This document shows positions 61,570-64,000 of a stretch of 64,000 nucleotides of DNA, one piece after another; positions within the stretch are counted from its first letter, which is position 1, and every line of letters begins with the position of its first letter. Both the position numbers and the translations under genes were made by a program. Origin of the DNA: an uncultured Roseateles sp. (GTDB taxonomy: Bacteria; Pseudomonadota; Gammaproteobacteria; Burkholderiales; Burkholderiaceae_C); NCBI RefSeq assembly GCF_963422335.1, contig NZ_OY729424.1:4464001-4528000 (forward strand), in the 5' to 3' direction. The notes beneath the pieces are model-generated. The model searched no databases and was not told where the DNA came from. It was given only the letters and a program-made list of their open reading frames with translations.

Positions 61570-64000
61570 ATGACCCAACCCACCCTGCCCCTGACCGCCC
61601 CAGCCTCCTGGCACGGAAGGTCACGGGCTTACTGGGCCTATTGGCCTGTGCTGCTGAGTGCTGCGCTGAGCACGGCGATCGTGCTCGGGCTGCTGCGCCT
61701 GCACCAGCAGAACGACGCGGCGGCAGCGCGCAGCCGCGTCGAGGCCGAACTGGCCCTGCTGCGCCTGAAGCTCGAGGCCACCGCCTACGCCACCTTCAGC
61801 CCGACCCTGAATCTGGAGGCCATGATCCAGCTGGACGGCGATCTGTCGGCCCAGCGCTTCGCCGAGCTGACCGCGCGCGCGCTCAAGCGCCTGCCCCATA
61901 TCCGCAGCGTCAGTGCCGCCCCCGACGATGTGGTGCGCCATGTCTTTCCGCTGCAGGGCAATGAGCGGGTGCTGAATCTGGACTACCGCAGCCTGCCGGA
62001 ACAATGGCAGCAGGTGCAGGAAGCCCGCCGGCTGGGCCGGCCGGTGATTGCCGCGCCGCTGCAGCTGATCCAGGGCGGCCAGGGCATCATCCAGCGCGCG
62101 CCGGTATTCCTGCGCGATGCCGGGCGGCCAGAGGGGCAGCGCTACTGGGGCGCGGTCTCGGTCGTGGCCGACCTGCAGCAGTTCGTGGCCAGCAGCGGCC
62201 TGGCCGACAACCAGGCGCTGGAGCTGGCGCTGTTCGAGGCCGACACGCCCGGCCACCCCGGCAGGCACCTGTGGGGGCCGGTGGCGCTGAAGGCGGCCCG
62301 TCCGGCAATACAGATCGCCCAGCTGCCCGGTGCGAACTGGGCGCTGCTGGCCGTGCCCCGGGGGGGCTGGCAGCTCGGTTCGAACTGGCTGGCCCCCGAT
62401 GTGCTGGCCACCCTGCTGGGTGGCGTGCTGGTCTGCGGCCTGCTGAGCCTGCTGGTGCGCCAGCAGCAGGCGCTGTGCCAGCGCAACGAGGCCCTGTCGG
62501 CCGAGATCGAGCAGGGCCGGCTGGCCCGCGAACAGCTGGAGGAATCGCAGGCGCGCTTTCGCAGCCTGGCGGCCCTGGCCAGCGACTGGGTCTGGGAGCA
62601 GGACGCCGAGCTGCGCTTCACCTTTGTCTCGCGCGCCGCCGAAGAGGCCACCGAGGTGCACACGCAAACCATCATCGGTCACCGCCGCTGGGACTCGGCC
62701 AGCCTGGCCCCGGGGGTGGACTGGACGGCGCACCGCGCGCTGCTGGAGCGGCACGAGCCCTTCCGTGACTTCGAGTACGCCCAGTACACCGAGAACGGCG
62801 AGCTGCGCCATGTCAGCATCTCCGGCGTGCCCCTGTTCGATGCACAGGGCGGTTTCCAGGGCTACCGGGGCACCGGCCGCAACATCACCGCCACCAAGCA
62901 GGCAGAGCAGGCGCTGCGCGAGTCTGAGGCGGCCCTGCTGCAGGCCCGCGACCGGCTGCAGGCGGTGCTGGACGCGGCCGTCGAAGTCGCCATCATCGCC
63001 ACCGACATGGACGGGCGGATGATTCTGTTCAACCGCGGCGCCGAACGGATGCTGGGCTACGCCGAGCACGAAATGCTGGGCCAGAACCCGGCGCTGCTGC
63101 ATCTGCGCGAGGAGGTCGAGACACGTGCAGGCGAATTGGCCACCGAGCTCGGCCGTCCGGTGCAAGGTTTCGAAACCTTTGTGCTGCGGGCGATGGAGCG
63201 TGGCAGCGAGACCCGCGAGTGGACCTACCGCCACCGCGACGGGCACACGCTGGCCGTGTCCTTGAGTGTGTCCCACGTGCGTGCCCGCGACGGCGGCCCG
63301 CTGGGCTTTCTGGGCGTGGCCCGCGACATAAGCGCCCAGCGCCAGGCCGAGCAGCAGCTGCGCCAACTCAATGCCGAGCTGGAGTCACGCGTGCAGGCAC
63401 GCACCGCCGAGCTCAGCGAGGCACTGAGCCATCTGCGCCAGGCCCAGGACGAGCTGCTGCGCTCCGAGAAGATGGCCGCCCTGGGCTCGCTGGTGGCCGG
63501 CGTGGCCCACGAGCTGAACACGCCGCTGGGCAACTGCCTGACCACCGCCTCGACCCTGGATGAGCGCACCCGCGAGGTCCGCCGCCACTTTGCCGACAAC
63601 AGCCTGCGCCGCTCGACGCTGGAAGCCTATTTCGAGGACGCCGGCACCGCCGCCAAGATCATGCTGCACGGCATGGGCACGGCCAACGAGCTGGTGGCGC
63701 ACTTCAAGCAGCTGTCGGTGGACCAGACCAGCGTGCAACGCCGCAGCTTCACCCTGCAATCGGTCGTCGACGACGTGCTGAGCCTGATGCGGGCGCGCTG
63801 GAAGGCCACGCCCTACCGGATCGAGACCGCGATCGATCTGGCGGCCAAGCTGGACGGCTTTCCCGGCCCGCTGGGCCAGGTGCTTAGCAATCTGATGCTC
63901 AATGCCCTGCTGCACGGTTTCGAGGGTCGCGAGCAGGGCCTGCTGCGCATCAGCGCCCGCCAGCTGTCCGAGCAGGACTACGAACTGATCGTCGAAGACG
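61570..64000 (+). CDS. CHASE/PAS-containing sensor histidine kinase (3' end outside window)
   Basis: The first 810 codons run off the right edge, starting at the ATG at 61570 with GAGG beside it. Order: a membrane segment (about 23-43, VLLSAALSTAIVLGLLRL), a periplasmic CHASE sensor domain (about 60-240, with LPHIRSVSAAPDDVVRHVFP and VIAAPLQLIQGG), a second membrane segment (about 278-297), two PAS domains (about 330-440 and 460-590), a coiled coil, and a HisKA dimerisation domain with the phospho-accepting His647 in GVAHELNTPLGN. The N-box (NLMLNALLHGFEG) of the ATPase domain starts before the edge. It senses an extracytoplasmic ligand; the response regulator is not visible. It is divergent from the DUF1624 gene. 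Confidence 0.9.
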   Translation, partial: MTQPTLPLTAPASWHGRSRAYWAYWPVLLSAALSTAIVLGLLRLHQQNDAAAARSRVEAELALLRLKLEATAYATFSPTLNLEAMIQLDGDLSAQRFAELTARALKRLPHIRSVSAAPDDVVRHVFPLQGNERVLNLDYRSLPEQWQQVQEARRLGRPVIAAPLQLIQGGQGIIQRAPVFLRDAGRPEGQRYWGAVSVVADLQQFVASSGLADNQALELALFEADTPGHPGRHLWGPVALKAARPAIQIAQLPGANWALLAVPRGGWQLGSNWLAPDVLATLLGGVLVCGLLSLLVRQQQALCQRNEALSAEIEQGRLAREQLEESQARFRSLAALASDWVWEQDAELRFTFVSRAAEEATEVHTQTIIGHRRWDSASLAPGVDWTAHRALLERHEPFRDFEYAQYTENGELRHVSISGVPLFDAQGGFQGYRGTGRNITATKQAEQALRESEAALLQARDRLQAVLDAAVEVAIIATDMDGRMILFNRGAERMLGYAEHEMLGQNPALLHLREEVETRAGELATELGRPVQGFETFVLRAMERGSETREWTYRHRDGHTLAVSLSVSHVRARDGGPLGFLGVARDISAQRQAEQQLRQLNAELESRVQARTAELSEALSHLRQAQDELLRSEKMAALGSLVAGVAHELNTPLGNCLTTASTLDERTREVRRHFADNSLRRSTLEAYFEDAGTAAKIMLHGMGTANELVAHFKQLSVDQTSVQRRSFTLQSVVDDVLSLMRARWKATPYRIETAIDLAAKLDGFPGPLGQVLSNLMLNALLHGFEGREQGLLRISARQLSEQDYELIVED

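Overview
The window is a high-GC chromosomal stretch with long, tightly packed and often overlapping operons. Gene content suggests a betaproteobacterium of the order Burkholderiales, plausibly the Roseateles/Rubrivivax/Ideonella group: single-chain methylmalonyl-CoA mutase with MeaB and propionyl-CoA carboxylase, a KdgR-type pectin regulon, a CHASE/PAS histidine kinase and palindromic GGGGTC-type intergenic repeats. There is no rRNA or other taxonomic marker, so this is inference.

Left flank (1-11503): the end of an oligogalacturonate lyase gene, a secreted pectin methylesterase-pectate lyase fusion and a KdgR-like regulator form a pectin-use locus. A minus-strand operon for propionyl-CoA to succinyl-CoA conversion follows (mutase, meaB, pccB, pccA, VOC protein), with a divergent GntR/FCD regulator.

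Centre (11504-50963): an accessory surface-glycan and giant-protein island. It starts with a giant protein of about 4,900 residues built from roughly 580 copies of an octapeptide (consensus A-L-[ST]-[ST]-x-[QD]-[VIL]-x). The octads are organised into 192- or 195-residue higher-order units, and the protein ends in an EF-hand-like Ca-binding domain typical of type I secreted proteins. A local duplication at 14340-14442 splits it into two reading frames in this sequence. A shorter, diverged paralogue follows, then a sugar O-methyltransferase-like protein, a glycosyltransferase-methyltransferase fusion, a GT2 enzyme and the complete CDP-3,6-dideoxyhexose set (rfbI, rfbF, rfbG, rfbH). A long minus-strand gene series runs back towards these: a GT41 (OGT/SPINDLY/HMW1C superfamily) glycosyltransferase, a LapB/LapC/LapE-like type I secretion system, and five translationally coupled genes (thiamine-diphosphate enzyme, SDR, acylating acetaldehyde dehydrogenase, 4-hydroxy-2-oxovalerate aldolase-like enzyme, SDR).

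Working model (inference): the type I system exports the two octad-repeat proteins. The GT41 enzyme, co-transcribed with the exporter, may glycosylate the Ser/Thr/Asn-rich repeats, and the CDP-sugar and aldolase/TPP modules make an unusual, perhaps carbon-branched or chain-extended, dideoxy sugar for that protein or for the O-antigen.

Right flank (50964-64000): ordinary chromosomal genes. They are a penicillin-acylase-family hydrolase, two small unknowns, a DUF1993 protein, a D-2-hydroxyacid dehydrogenase, a two-gene chromate transporter, upp, a sirtuin, rlmB, a lipoprotein glycerophosphodiesterase, a DUF1624 membrane protein and the first 810 codons of a hybrid-sensor-type histidine kinase that runs off the end.
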